A DNA stretch of 6,921 nt from Thermoplasmata archaeon (GTDB taxonomy: Archaea; Thermoplasmatota; Thermoplasmata; UBA184), in the NCBI GenBank assembly GCA_030043505.1, contig JASHXN010000027.1, positions 1-6,921 on the forward strand, read 5' to 3'. The translations under genes were made by a program, and so were the position numbers. Shown here piece by piece: positions 1 to 5,945 of the stretch. How positions within the stretch are numbered: the first letter of the stretch is position 1; the number at the start of each line of letters is the position of its first letter. The notes below the pieces were generated by a model that did not search any database, was not told the origin of the DNA, and was given only the letters and a program-made list of their open reading frames with translations.

Positions 1-52
1 ACTCCTTCGGGTGGCAGCGGTCCTCGAGGAGAATGGCGATCCGCGCCACGGC
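1..52. other. Window edge downstream of the ABC ATPase; nothing recognised
   Basis: These 52 bases lie downstream of the ATPase stop codon on the minus strand. I see no T-rich stretch or hairpin that would suggest a terminator, and no start or end of a recognisable gene. The open plus-strand frames that begin here run antisense through the ATPase and look like GC-driven shadows. Confidence 0.5.
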
Positions 53-1027
53 TCACGCCTCCCGGCGGTCCCCGACGATCCGGCCGTCCTCCATCGCGAG
101 GTGCCGGGACGCGCGGGCGGCGACGCCGGGGTTGTGCGTGACGAGCACGAGCGTCGCCCCCCGGTCCGCCCGCACCCGCCCGAGCAGGTCGAGGACCGTG
201 CGCGTGTTCGCCGAGTCGAGCTCGCCGGTCGGCTCGTCGGCGAGCAGGAGCCCCGGCCCGTTCGCGAGCGCCCGCGCGATCGCCACGCGCTGCTCCTCGC
301 CGCCGGACAGCTGGTGCGGGAACGCCCGCTCCCGTCCGGCGAGGCCGACCTCGCCGTCCCGGAGGGTCAGGTGCCGCTCCGCCCGAGCGGCGACAGCCGG
401 GTTGTGGGTCACGAGCACGAGCGTCGCCCCGTGCTCCTTGCGGAGCCGCGCGAGGAGGTCGAGCACGACCCCGGCGTTCCCGCTGTCGAGCTCGCCGGTC
501 GGTTCGTCGGCGAGCAGCAAGCCGGGTTCGTTGGCGAGCGCCCGCGCGATCGCCACGCGCTGCTCCTCCCCGCCGGAGAGCTGGTGGGGGAACGCGCGCG
601 TCCGGCCGTTCAGCCCGACCTCGGCCAGGAGCGCCGCAGCGCGGGCCCGACGGTCCGCCCGGCGGACGCCCCGGGAGCGGAGCGGGAGCTCGACGTTCTC
701 GCCGGCGGTCAACGTGGGGAGGAGGTAGAACCGCTGAAAGATGAACCCGACCCTCTCGAGCCGCAGGCGCGAGCGCTCGCGGTCGCTCCGGGACCCGACC
801 GGGGTCCCGTCCCAGCGGACCTCGCCGGCGGTCGGGGCGTCCAGCAGCCCGAGCAGGTTCAGCAGCGTCGTCTTGCCGCAGCCGCTCGGACCTTCGACCG
901 AGGTGAACGAGCCGGGCTCGAACGTGAGCGAGACCGAGCGGAGCGCCTGGACCGGTTCCGACGTCCGCTCCCCGTACGTTCGGCTGACGCCGGCGAGCTC
1001 GACGGTCGGGGCCGACGGTCGGCTCAC
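53..1027 (-). CDS. MacB/LolD-type ABC transporter ATPase with a tandemly duplicated C-terminal half
   Basis: 324-residue ATPase that should sit on the cytoplasmic face and power the two permeases encoded just upstream. Family members have about 220-240 residues; the excess here is an internal repeat. Single-copy part: Walker A GPSGCGKTT at 46-54 and Q-loop FQ at 97-98 followed by the RFYLLPTLTAGENVELPL stretch typical of MacB/LolD. Then two 90-residue copies, 136-225 and 226-315, each with signature LSGGEEQR (150-157 and 240-247), Walker B plus D-loop LLLADEPTGELDS (170-182 and 260-272) and H-loop histidine (H208 and H298). The copies match at 73 of 90 residues by my count. Start is GTG, overlapping the stop of the preceding permease as GTGA, which implies translational coupling. 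Family assignment is firm; how the extra half folds is unknown. Substrate is unknown. Confidence 0.93.
   Translation of the reverse strand: MSRPSAPTVELAGVSRTYGERTSEPVQALRSVSLTFEPGSFTSVEGPSGCGKTTLLNLLGLLDAPTAGEVRWDGTPVGSRSDRERSRLRLERVGFIFQRFYLLPTLTAGENVELPLRSRGVRRADRRARAAALLAEVGLNGRTRAFPHQLSGGEEQRVAIARALANEPGLLLADEPTGELDSGNAGVVLDLLARLRKEHGATLVLVTHNPAVAARAERHLTLRDGEVGLAGRERAFPHQLSGGEEQRVAIARALANGPGLLLADEPTGELDSANTRTVLDLLGRVRADRGATLVLVTHNPGVAARASRHLAMEDGRIVGDRREA
83..352 (-). repeat. 270-bp tandem repeat inside the ATPase gene, second copy (residues 226-315)
   Basis: Second, C-terminal copy of a direct tandem repeat with a period of exactly 270 bases (90 codons), so the frame is kept. My base-by-base comparison with the adjacent copy gives about 212 identities of 270 with no gaps. 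The longest identical run is 35 bases (264-298 here, 534-568 in the other copy), covering the codons just after the ABC signature. It encodes a full signature, Walker B, D-loop and H-loop set without a Walker A. Confidence 0.93.
353..622 (-). repeat. 270-bp tandem repeat inside the ATPase gene, first copy (residues 136-225)
   Basis: First copy of the in-frame tandem repeat, directly abutting the second. It starts at the EVGL tetrapeptide (E136), which recurs at E226 where the second copy begins. Upstream of E136 the gene holds the single Walker A and Q-loop, so this copy is the one placed as in an ordinary ABC ATPase. Confidence 0.93.
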
Positions 1028-2271
1028 CGCAACGCCTCCAGGAGGTTGATGCGGTTCGCCGAGCGGACCGCGACGAGGCTGGCGAGCGCGGCGAGGGCGA
1101 TGACGGCGGCGCTCAGGGCGGCAAGGAACGTCGGACCGAACTCGGCGAGCCGCGCCGCCTCTCGAACGGTCGCCGTGCCCCAGGCGGCGAGCCCGTCCAC
1201 GACGACGACACCGGCGGCGACCCCGGCGGCGGCGCCGACCGCGGCGAAGGCGACCGCTTCGAGGACGATCCCTCCCGCGATGGCGCGCCCGGGGACCCCG
1301 AGCGCGCGACGGATGCCGATCGACCGCCGCTCTCGTTCCACGCGCCGGACCAGCACCAGGGTGAGGAACAGCAGCCCGACCGTCAAGCCGACCGACGAGA
1401 GCGCCAGATAGAACCCGGTGAGCACCGCATCGGCCGACTGCAGCTGCGCGGCCTCCGAACTGAGGGTCGTGACCGCGTAGGCGGGAAGCGCGCGGTGGAC
1501 CTCGGCAGCGACCTGGGCCAGGGTCGTTGGGTCACGGGCCGCCTGCGGGGTCGTCACCACCTCGAGGGTGTCGGCCGCGTCCGGAACGACCGGGTGCGGC
1601 CCCCCGCCGTAGCCGGTGAGGCTCTGAAGATTCGACAGCAGCACCAGGGCGGCGAAGGCCCCGCTCGGCTGCGCGAGGGTGAACGGGACGCCGAAGAAAC
1701 CGCTGACGTTGTAGGCGATCCCCGCCGACTCGTTCGTCGTGGGCGACAGGACGACGGTGCTCCCCTTCCGGACGTGGAACGTCGTCGCGTACGTGCTGGA
1801 GAGCAGCACGTCGTACGTCGCGTTGCCCGCGTAGGTGCCGTCGTCGTAGTGGAACGAGTCGTTCGGATCCCCGAGGCCCAGCGGATCGGGGAAGAGTCCG
1901 CTCTCGGTCGGGCCGAGCGTCGGGAGGAACTGGTCGGGGACCACCCCTTCGGCCAGCACCGGAGAGACGTTCCCGCTCGCGTTGAACACGTCGATCGTCA
2001 CGCTGAGGATCGGCGCCGCGTACGCGACGTCCGGGAGGGCCAGCAGACGGGCGGCGTCCTCGTGGGCGTGCTCGATCCCGTGGAGCCCCTGCGCGCTCAC
2101 GACGAGTTGGTAGCCCGTGTCCTCCAGGCTCGCCAGCTCGTGGGCGGCGACGCCGCCTCCGACGCCGACCAGCACGACCGGCAGGGCGACCGCGGCCCCG
2201 ATCGCCGCGACCGCCAACACCGACTGCCAGCGCTGATGGCGGAGTCCTCGTCCCGCCCGACCGGGCGTCAT
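1024..2271 (-). CDS. MacB/FtsX-type ABC transporter permease, second subunit
   Basis: 415-residue membrane protein with the MacB layout: short cytoplasmic N-terminus, transmembrane helix about 17-41, a large external domain about 42-280 (MacB periplasmic-core-like), then three C-terminal helices about 283-308, 331-362 and 380-403 (FtsX domain). The loop after the second helix, RRSIGIRRALGVPGRAI, and the C-terminal INLLEALR are hallmarks of FtsX-like permeases. The external domain carries six N-X-S/T sequons (for example NAS at 97, NVS at 101, NAT at 150, NES at 180). The ATG was chosen because it overlaps the previous permease's stop as ATGA; the same frame stays open upstream to 2505, but that extension is arginine-rich shadow of the previous gene. 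It probably pairs with the first permease as a heterodimer driven by the ATPase. Substrate unknown. Confidence 0.9.
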   Translation of the reverse strand: MTPGRAGRGLRHQRWQSVLAVAAIGAAVALPVVLVGVGGGVAAHELASLEDTGYQLVVSAQGLHGIEHAHEDAARLLALPDVAYAAPILSVTIDVFNASGNVSPVLAEGVVPDQFLPTLGPTESGLFPDPLGLGDPNDSFHYDDGTYAGNATYDVLLSSTYATTFHVRKGSTVVLSPTTNESAGIAYNVSGFFGVPFTLAQPSGAFAALVLLSNLQSLTGYGGGPHPVVPDAADTLEVVTTPQAARDPTTLAQVAAEVHRALPAYAVTTLSSEAAQLQSADAVLTGFYLALSSVGLTVGLLFLTLVLVRRVERERRSIGIRRALGVPGRAIAGGIVLEAVAFAAVGAAAGVAAGVVVVDGLAAWGTATVREAARLAEFGPTFLAALSAAVIALAALASLVAVRSANRINLLEALR

Positions 2272-3572
2272 GGGGCCCGCAGCTCCTCGGCCACGGGCAG
2301 CCGCATCGCCCGGAGGGCCGGTGCCGTCGAGGCGGCGAGCCCCACGGCGACGACCGCGAGCACTCCGGCGGCGACGACCCCGGCGTCGAACGCGACGAAC
2401 GAGAAGCCGACCGGCAGCCCCGGCAGCAGGCGCAAGAGGAACCGATTCACCTCGACCGCCCCGACGTACGCGAGCGGCAGCCCGATCGCCAGGCCGACGC
2501 CGCACAGCAGCAGCCCTTCCTCCACCACGGACCTACCGACCGCCCCTCGGCTCTGGCCGATCGCCCGTCGCAGCGCGACCTCGCGGCTCCGGTCGTCGAC
2601 CGACATCTGCAGGATCGTCGTGACGAACAAGGTCGCCACGACGAGCCCGATCGCCCCGATCAGCAGCCCGAACGTCTGGTAGACGGCGACGACGTGCTGG
2701 ATCTCGCCGAGGATGTCGGCGAGCGTGAAGACCGTCAGACCGTGGAAGTCGTTCGCGATCTCGTTCTGGTCGACGGTCGGGTCGGTCGGGTTGGCGAGAT
2801 GGATGAGGAGCAGCGTCGCGTAGTCGGTCGCCGCGCTCGCGCTGCCGAGGAGCGCCTGGAGCTCCGACAGATAGACGAACGCGAGCTCGGCCGACGGGAC
2901 GAGCCAGAACGGCCCGGAGATCCCGACGACGGTGAACTCGGTCGCGTTGGCGTACCATCCGGGGAGCGCCGCATCGGACGGAGGGGCGGCCGGGTCGGCC
3001 CAGACCGACTCCCCGACGTGGACGCCGAGCACGTCGGCGAGCGCCTGGTCGAGCTCGATCTCGTGCGTCGACGGTCCGGTGTACGTGCCGTTGGCGTAGT
3101 GGGGGTCGCCCGGCGCGGTGAACCCGGAACCGTTGTACAGCGCTGGCCGCTCGATGCCGGTGAGGTCGTCCGGGATCCATCCGACCGTCCCGGAGCCGGT
3201 GTACGACCAAGTGGCCGGGACCGCCGACGCGTTCGCTGCCCGCCAGAGCGAGGCGTTCCCAAAGACGAGGTCGCCGAGGAGCCACGGGCTGGCGACGACG
3301 ACGTTCGGGTCCTTCGCCGGGATCTCGGTGGCGAGCAGGTGGGCGTGCGGGATCGGCGGGGGCGCCCCGGTCAGGATCGTACCGTTCCCGCCGGTCGAGC
3401 TGGTCGCGAGGAGGTCGACCCCGCTCGAGTACGCCAGGGTCGTGGCGCTCGCTCGGACGCCCGCGGAGAGCGCGAGCAACAGGACGACCAACCCGACCGC
3501 CAGCCCGACCCCCAGCGCCGTCAGGAGCGAGCGGCCGGGCCGCCGCCGCAGCGCGTCGACCGCCGGGTGCAC
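2268..3572 (-). CDS. MacB/FtsX-type ABC transporter permease, first subunit
   Basis: 434-residue permease with the same plan as its downstream partner: helix about 15-37 (GLAVGLVVLLLALSAGV), external domain about 38-295, and FtsX-type helices about 297-322, 349-375 and 394-416. The cytoplasmic motif REVALRRAIGQSRGAV after the second helix is typical of the family. Six usable N-X-S/T sequons lie in the external domain (N63, N106, N114, N147, N161, N209). The start is GTG, 21 bases after the mptA stop. A GAGG seven bases before the GTG can act as Shine-Dalgarno, and no earlier start exists because the mptA TAG lies in the same frame. The two permeases differ clearly in sequence, which suggests an asymmetric LolC/LolE-like pair rather than a MacB homodimer. 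Substrate and direction cannot be read from sequence. Confidence 0.9.
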   Translation of the reverse strand: MHPAVDALRRRPGRSLLTALGVGLAVGLVVLLLALSAGVRASATTLAYSSGVDLLATSSTGGNGTILTGAPPPIPHAHLLATEIPAKDPNVVVASPWLLGDLVFGNASLWRAANASAVPATWSYTGSGTVGWIPDDLTGIERPALYNGSGFTAPGDPHYANGTYTGPSTHEIELDQALADVLGVHVGESVWADPAAPPSDAALPGWYANATEFTVVGISGPFWLVPSAELAFVYLSELQALLGSASAATDYATLLLIHLANPTDPTVDQNEIANDFHGLTVFTLADILGEIQHVVAVYQTFGLLIGAIGLVVATLFVTTILQMSVDDRSREVALRRAIGQSRGAVGRSVVEEGLLLCGVGLAIGLPLAYVGAVEVNRFLLRLLPGLPVGFSFVAFDAGVVAAGVLAVVAVGLAASTAPALRAMRLPVAEELRAP

Positions 3573-3578
3573 CGGAAC

Positions 3579-3582
3579 CCTC
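3579..3582 (-). promoter_or_regulatory. Shine-Dalgarno-like GAGG before the first permease
   Basis: GAGG on the minus strand, about seven bases before the GTG start. It is the only plausible ribosome site in the gap between mptA and the permease and supports that GTG as the start. The first gene of the operon and the rightward genes show no such site, which fits leaderless first genes and Shine-Dalgarno use inside the operon. Confidence 0.5.
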
Positions 3583-3593
3583 GGACCGCTCCG

Positions 3594-4505
3594 CTACGCG
3601 GACCGGCGCAGCTCCCCGAAGGTGACGCGATGCGCGGCTTCGACGTTGTACTTGTGGATCGACTCCTCGCTCACGGTGCGGGCCCGCACCGCCACCGTGT
3701 CCGGAATCTGGGGGAACCGCGCCGGTAGGCTGGCGAGCAGGTCCCGGAGGACGTCCTCGACGAACTTCGGATGCCGGTGCGCGTCCACGACGACCTGCGC
3801 CTCGTCGCCCCGCTTCAAGATGGCGTACGTTCGACTCGACTGCGCCGCCTCGATGGCGCCGATCATCTCGTCCACCTCGACGCTCGCGACGTTCTCCAGC
3901 TCGAAGACCAGCTGCGTGCGGTTGCGCTGGTTGTGCGTGATCATCGGCAAGGAGGCGAGGCGGGGATCCCCGAGCAACGGATACTCCCGGAGGAGCTGCT
4001 CCCGGCTCGTCTCCATGGCGCACGGGCACGCGGTCATGCCGACCGCCTCGGCCCCGACCGAGCGGGAGACCCGGACGTCGCCCGCAGCGCCCCGCCCCGC
4101 CCGTGCCTCGGCGAGGAGCGTGTAATCCTCGAAGCTGCTCTTCGCCTCAGAAACTCCCTGGCGAACGAAGTACTCCGCGGAGGCCGAGACGTTCGCGGTG
4201 CTCGCGTAGTCGTGTCGCTTCAGCAGCTCGGCGGCGATCGACGCGCAGGCGTCTTCGAGGCTCGCGACCGGATGCGTCGCGGTCCGGTCGACGATCTCGG
4301 CCAGGATCTCGGCGTTCCGCGAGAGGTCGGAGCCTTTCCGGTGCGAAGGAAGGTCGACGGCGACCTGGAACGTGACCGCGAGCGGGTGCGCGCCTCCCGC
4401 CCGACGCACGGTGAGCGGCTTGCGAATGCCGGAGATCCCGACGGAGCGGAGCGTCAACCGGCCGTGCTTCGGCGCCTCCGCGTGGACGTCCTTCGGGGGG
4501 ACCAT
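3594..4505 (-). CDS. mptA: GTP cyclohydrolase MptA (COG1469, archaeal type IB)
   Basis: 303-residue cytoplasmic enzyme of the FolE2/MptA family. Characterised archaeal MptA opens GTP to 7,8-dihydroneopterin 2',3'-cyclic phosphate in an Fe(II)-dependent reaction, the first step toward methanopterin or folate and, in some archaea, toward deazapurine tRNA bases. Family marks seen: DLPSHRKGSDLSRNAE at 51-66, GMTACPCAMETSREQL at 156-171 whose C-P-C (C160, C162) matches the metal-cysteine region, the MITHNQRNRTQL block at 188-199 with the conserved histidine, and a C-terminal ESIHKYNVEAAHR at 281-293. Length is normal and no motif is missing. The ATG is supported by a TATA-like box centred 26-27 bases upstream, which implies a leaderless mRNA. 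It is first of four same-strand genes with short or overlapping junctions, so the downstream ABC transporter is probably co-transcribed. Which pterin or deazapurine end product it serves is not decided by this window. Confidence 0.93.
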   Translation of the reverse strand: MVPPKDVHAEAPKHGRLTLRSVGISGIRKPLTVRRAGGAHPLAVTFQVAVDLPSHRKGSDLSRNAEILAEIVDRTATHPVASLEDACASIAAELLKRHDYASTANVSASAEYFVRQGVSEAKSSFEDYTLLAEARAGRGAAGDVRVSRSVGAEAVGMTACPCAMETSREQLLREYPLLGDPRLASLPMITHNQRNRTQLVFELENVASVEVDEMIGAIEAAQSSRTYAILKRGDEAQVVVDAHRHPKFVEDVLRDLLASLPARFPQIPDTVAVRARTVSEESIHKYNVEAAHRVTFGELRRSA

Positions 4506-4528
4506 CGGCGCACTAGCGAAGGGCGGGG

Positions 4529-4534
4529 CTAAAG
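4529..4534 (-). promoter_or_regulatory. TATA-like box of mptA
   Basis: CTTTAG on the minus strand in an otherwise GC-rich stretch, centred 26-27 bases before the mptA ATG. That is the archaeal TATA-to-start distance expected if transcription begins at the ATG. The match to the TTTATA-type consensus is weak; the identical spacing at the two rightward genes is the main support. Confidence 0.5.
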
Positions 4535-4550
4535 GGTTCCCGGCCCCCCG

Positions 4551-4565
4551 GTTCGTCCATCGAAC
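4551..4565. repeat. Short inverted repeat upstream of mptA
   Basis: GTTCG and CGAAC separated by five bases, lying 46-60 bases before the mptA start and outside the insertion element. It could be an operator for mptA or chance; nothing else supports a function. Confidence 0.25.
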
Positions 4566-4578
4566 GGTGCTCGAGTGC

Positions 4579-4594
4579 GACTGAGAAACTCCCC
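4579..4594 (+). repeat. Terminal inverted repeat, right end of the TnpB element
   Basis: GACTGAGAAACTCCCC; its imperfect inverse lies at 5944-5958. It begins only three bases past the tnpB stop in transcription direction. It overlaps a CCCC/GGGG hairpin (4591-4594 with 4603-4606) whose loop contains the stop codon. Confidence 0.6.
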
Positions 4595-4720
4595 CGTTAG
4601 GTGGGGCGTCTCCGTCTCCCTTCTCTCCGCTCCGCCCGTGCCCGCCCGGTCGACCCGGTCGCGTAGAGGGGCCTCACCACATCCTCGAGAAGGGCGTCGA
4701 GGTCCACTCGAAGACCTCCG
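4579..4720 (-). ncRNA. Candidate guide RNA (reRNA/omega RNA) scaffold region of TnpB
   Basis: By analogy with characterised TnpB elements, the guide RNA scaffold ends at the element's right end and the guide is the flanking DNA beyond it. The tnpB stop is only 18 bases from that end, so the scaffold must overlap the tnpB 3' coding part. Candidate stems: CCTCGA/TCGAGG (4683-4688 with 4697-4702), GAGGTC/GACCTC (4699-4704 with 4713-4718) and CCCC/GGGG at 4591-4606. The first two share four bases and are mutually exclusive. The guide would start at 4578 on the minus strand with GCACTCGAGCACCG. Length and 5' end are guesses. Confidence 0.4.
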
Positions 4721-5829
4721 AGTTCCCGCGTCTCCGCGAGAACGGTTCGCGCGATGTTCGCCCCGGCGTTCAACTGCCGGTCCAGGGTCCAGCCACAACT
4801 CCCACACTCGAACATCGTCCCCACCCTGCTTCGGCGTTGGGCAATGGCGCCACATCTCGGGCAGGTTCGGCTGGTGTTTCGCGGGTTCACGAGGATCACC
4901 GGAACCCCCTGCTCCTCCGCCTTGTAGAACAGCTGGCGGTGGAGCTCCCGTCGGGGCCACGAGGAGAGGCGGCGACGGGTTCGAGGCGCTCGCCGACGCA
5001 GCACGGGGAGGTTCTCGAGCCGCTCGAGGGCTAGGACGGCGTGCTCGCGAGCGGCAACCCGGACGAGCTGCTTGGAGAGCCGGTGCAGGCGCTGAGTTAC
5101 CCGGTTGTGCTCCCGCCGCCCCTCTCGCCTCCCGAGCCGCCGGCCGACCCTTCGGTCGTGGGCCTTCTTGCGCCCGAGCCGACGCCGTCGCTCGAAGTGC
5201 CGCTGTTGGACGACCCGGACCTCGGAGAACGGAACGGTGACGGGGGTGGTACCCTGGGCGCTGACCTGCACTCCGTCGAGCGAGCTCTCGTTGGTGTCGA
5301 GGGCGAGCAGGGAGGTCGGCGCGTACGGCTCCGGCACTTCCTTCTCGACCACGAGGGAAACTCGGTCCGGACGGATCTGGAGTTCCTTGACCCGGACCCC
5401 CGGGGTGGCGAGGATGGCGCGATGGTGGTCGGAGAGAGGGACGACGAACGAGCACCACTCGAGGGGGCGGAGGGAGAGACGAACCTTGCCGGTGACCGGG
5501 TCCAGGTGGAACGTCTTGCCGGTAGCGAGGAGGAACGGCTGTCGGACCCAAGGGACGGAGGAGCGACGTCCCTGGCGGAGTCGGTGGCGGTGCCCCTTGA
5601 GGAGGGCGACGGCGACTTCGGTGGCCCTGCGAGCGTGAGCGAAGTGGACGCGGTTCTCGCGAGCCCAGCACTGGGCGAACGGGACGAGGGAGCCGCGGGC
5701 CGTGAGGTTGGGTTCAAGCGCCGCCCGGACGGCGCGGTTGGTGCAGAGGCGGATGTCGTTCAGGAGGGGGACGAGCGCGGGGGGCAGGGGCTGGGCCAGA
5801 GGGAGTGCGAAGGTGCGACGGACGCCCAC
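4597..5829 (-). CDS. tnpB: TnpB, RNA-guided endonuclease of an IS200/IS605-type element
   Basis: 410-residue protein of usual TnpB length. Characterised TnpBs cut DNA next to a short adjacent motif under guidance of an RNA from the element's right end, helping the element persist. The RuvC triad is complete: D178 in LLALDTNESSLDG, E269 in VLALERLENL and D350 in TLDRQLNAGANIA. The zinc ribbon is intact with C323/C326 (TCPRCG) and C342/C345 (ECGSCG), preceded by the usual NTSR. The N-terminal half (about 1-165) fits the OrfB helix-turn-helix/wedge region. The first RuvC motif reads DTNES, not the DLG form common in bacteria. GTG is the only ATG/GTG start available: the frame is closed by TAG 33 bases upstream. 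No Shine-Dalgarno is visible. The last 20 residues are very arginine-rich, and that DNA probably also encodes RNA scaffold. It could be a domesticated nuclease, but defined element ends favour a mobile copy. Confidence 0.9.
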   Translation of the reverse strand: MGVRRTFALPLAQPLPPALVPLLNDIRLCTNRAVRAALEPNLTARGSLVPFAQCWARENRVHFAHARRATEVAVALLKGHRHRLRQGRRSSVPWVRQPFLLATGKTFHLDPVTGKVRLSLRPLEWCSFVVPLSDHHRAILATPGVRVKELQIRPDRVSLVVEKEVPEPYAPTSLLALDTNESSLDGVQVSAQGTTPVTVPFSEVRVVQQRHFERRRRLGRKKAHDRRVGRRLGRREGRREHNRVTQRLHRLSKQLVRVAAREHAVLALERLENLPVLRRRAPRTRRRLSSWPRRELHRQLFYKAEEQGVPVILVNPRNTSRTCPRCGAIAQRRSRVGTMFECGSCGWTLDRQLNAGANIARTVLAETRELGGLRVDLDALLEDVVRPLYATGSTGRARAERREGRRRRPT

Positions 5830-5860
5830 GGGGAGGCAGATGGAGTAGTCCCGGAGAAGG

Positions 5861-5866
5861 TACTAT
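5861..5866 (-). promoter_or_regulatory. Possible TATA-like box of tnpB
   Basis: ATAGTA on the minus strand, centred about 34 bases before the tnpB GTG. It would give a leader of only some 8 bases. This is the only AT-rich patch near the start, but the fit is weaker than for the neighbouring chromosomal genes. Confidence 0.25.
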
Positions 5867-5873
5867 CGTGCCC

Positions 5874-5894
5874 GGTGAACGGTGAAAGGTGAGC
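5874..5894 (+). repeat. Three tandem heptamers near the left end of the TnpB element
   Basis: GGTGAAC, GGTGAAA and GGTGAGC follow one another directly, each beginning GGTGA. They lie between CCCGG (5871-5875) and CCGGG (5894-5898), which could pair around them. They fall in the non-coding left end upstream of tnpB. Confidence 0.45.
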
Positions 5895-5905
5895 CGGGAC
5901 GCGAA

Positions 5906-5945
5906 CCTACGCCGCGCACCGCCTCACAGTCCGAACAGGCGTAGG
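5906..5945. repeat. Subterminal palindrome at the left end of the TnpB element
   Basis: CCTACGCC (5906-5913) and GGCGTAGG (5938-5945) form a perfect 8-bp inverted repeat around a 24-base loop. It sits just inside the proposed terminal repeat. IS200/IS605 left ends carry subterminal imperfect palindromes that a Y1 transposase recognises as single-strand hairpins, so this is a candidate for that structure, although the loop is long. Confidence 0.5.

Noticed and set aside
53..1027. Reading the ATPase as two genes, a frameshift or an assembly duplication
   Set aside because: The frame is continuous with no internal stop, the repeat period is a multiple of three, and the copies differ at about a fifth of their bases, unlike an assembly artefact.
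11..1411. Long plus-strand open frame antisense to the ATPase and second permease
   Set aside because: Composition is arginine-, proline- and alanine-rich with no recognisable domain, and it lies opposite clear ABC genes. High GC explains the lack of stops.
2272..2505. N-terminal extension of the second permease to an upstream start
   Set aside because: The added 78 residues are arginine/glycine-rich shadow of the first permease. The ATG at 2271 gives an ATGA overlap and a normal MacB-type N-terminus just before the first helix.
1495..2682. Long plus-strand open frame antisense to both permeases
   Set aside because: Same shadow composition (R, E, D and V runs), no family marks, and it crosses the junction of two well-supported genes.
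2533..4029. Minus-strand frame of nearly 500 codons overlapping the first permease and mptA
   Set aside because: It reads another frame of two well-supported genes; composition is shadow-like and no motif appears.
4529..5671. Minus-strand frame overlapping tnpB
   Set aside because: Proline-, arginine- and serine-rich reading of the tnpB DNA in another frame. The tnpB frame has a full RuvC triad and zinc ribbon.
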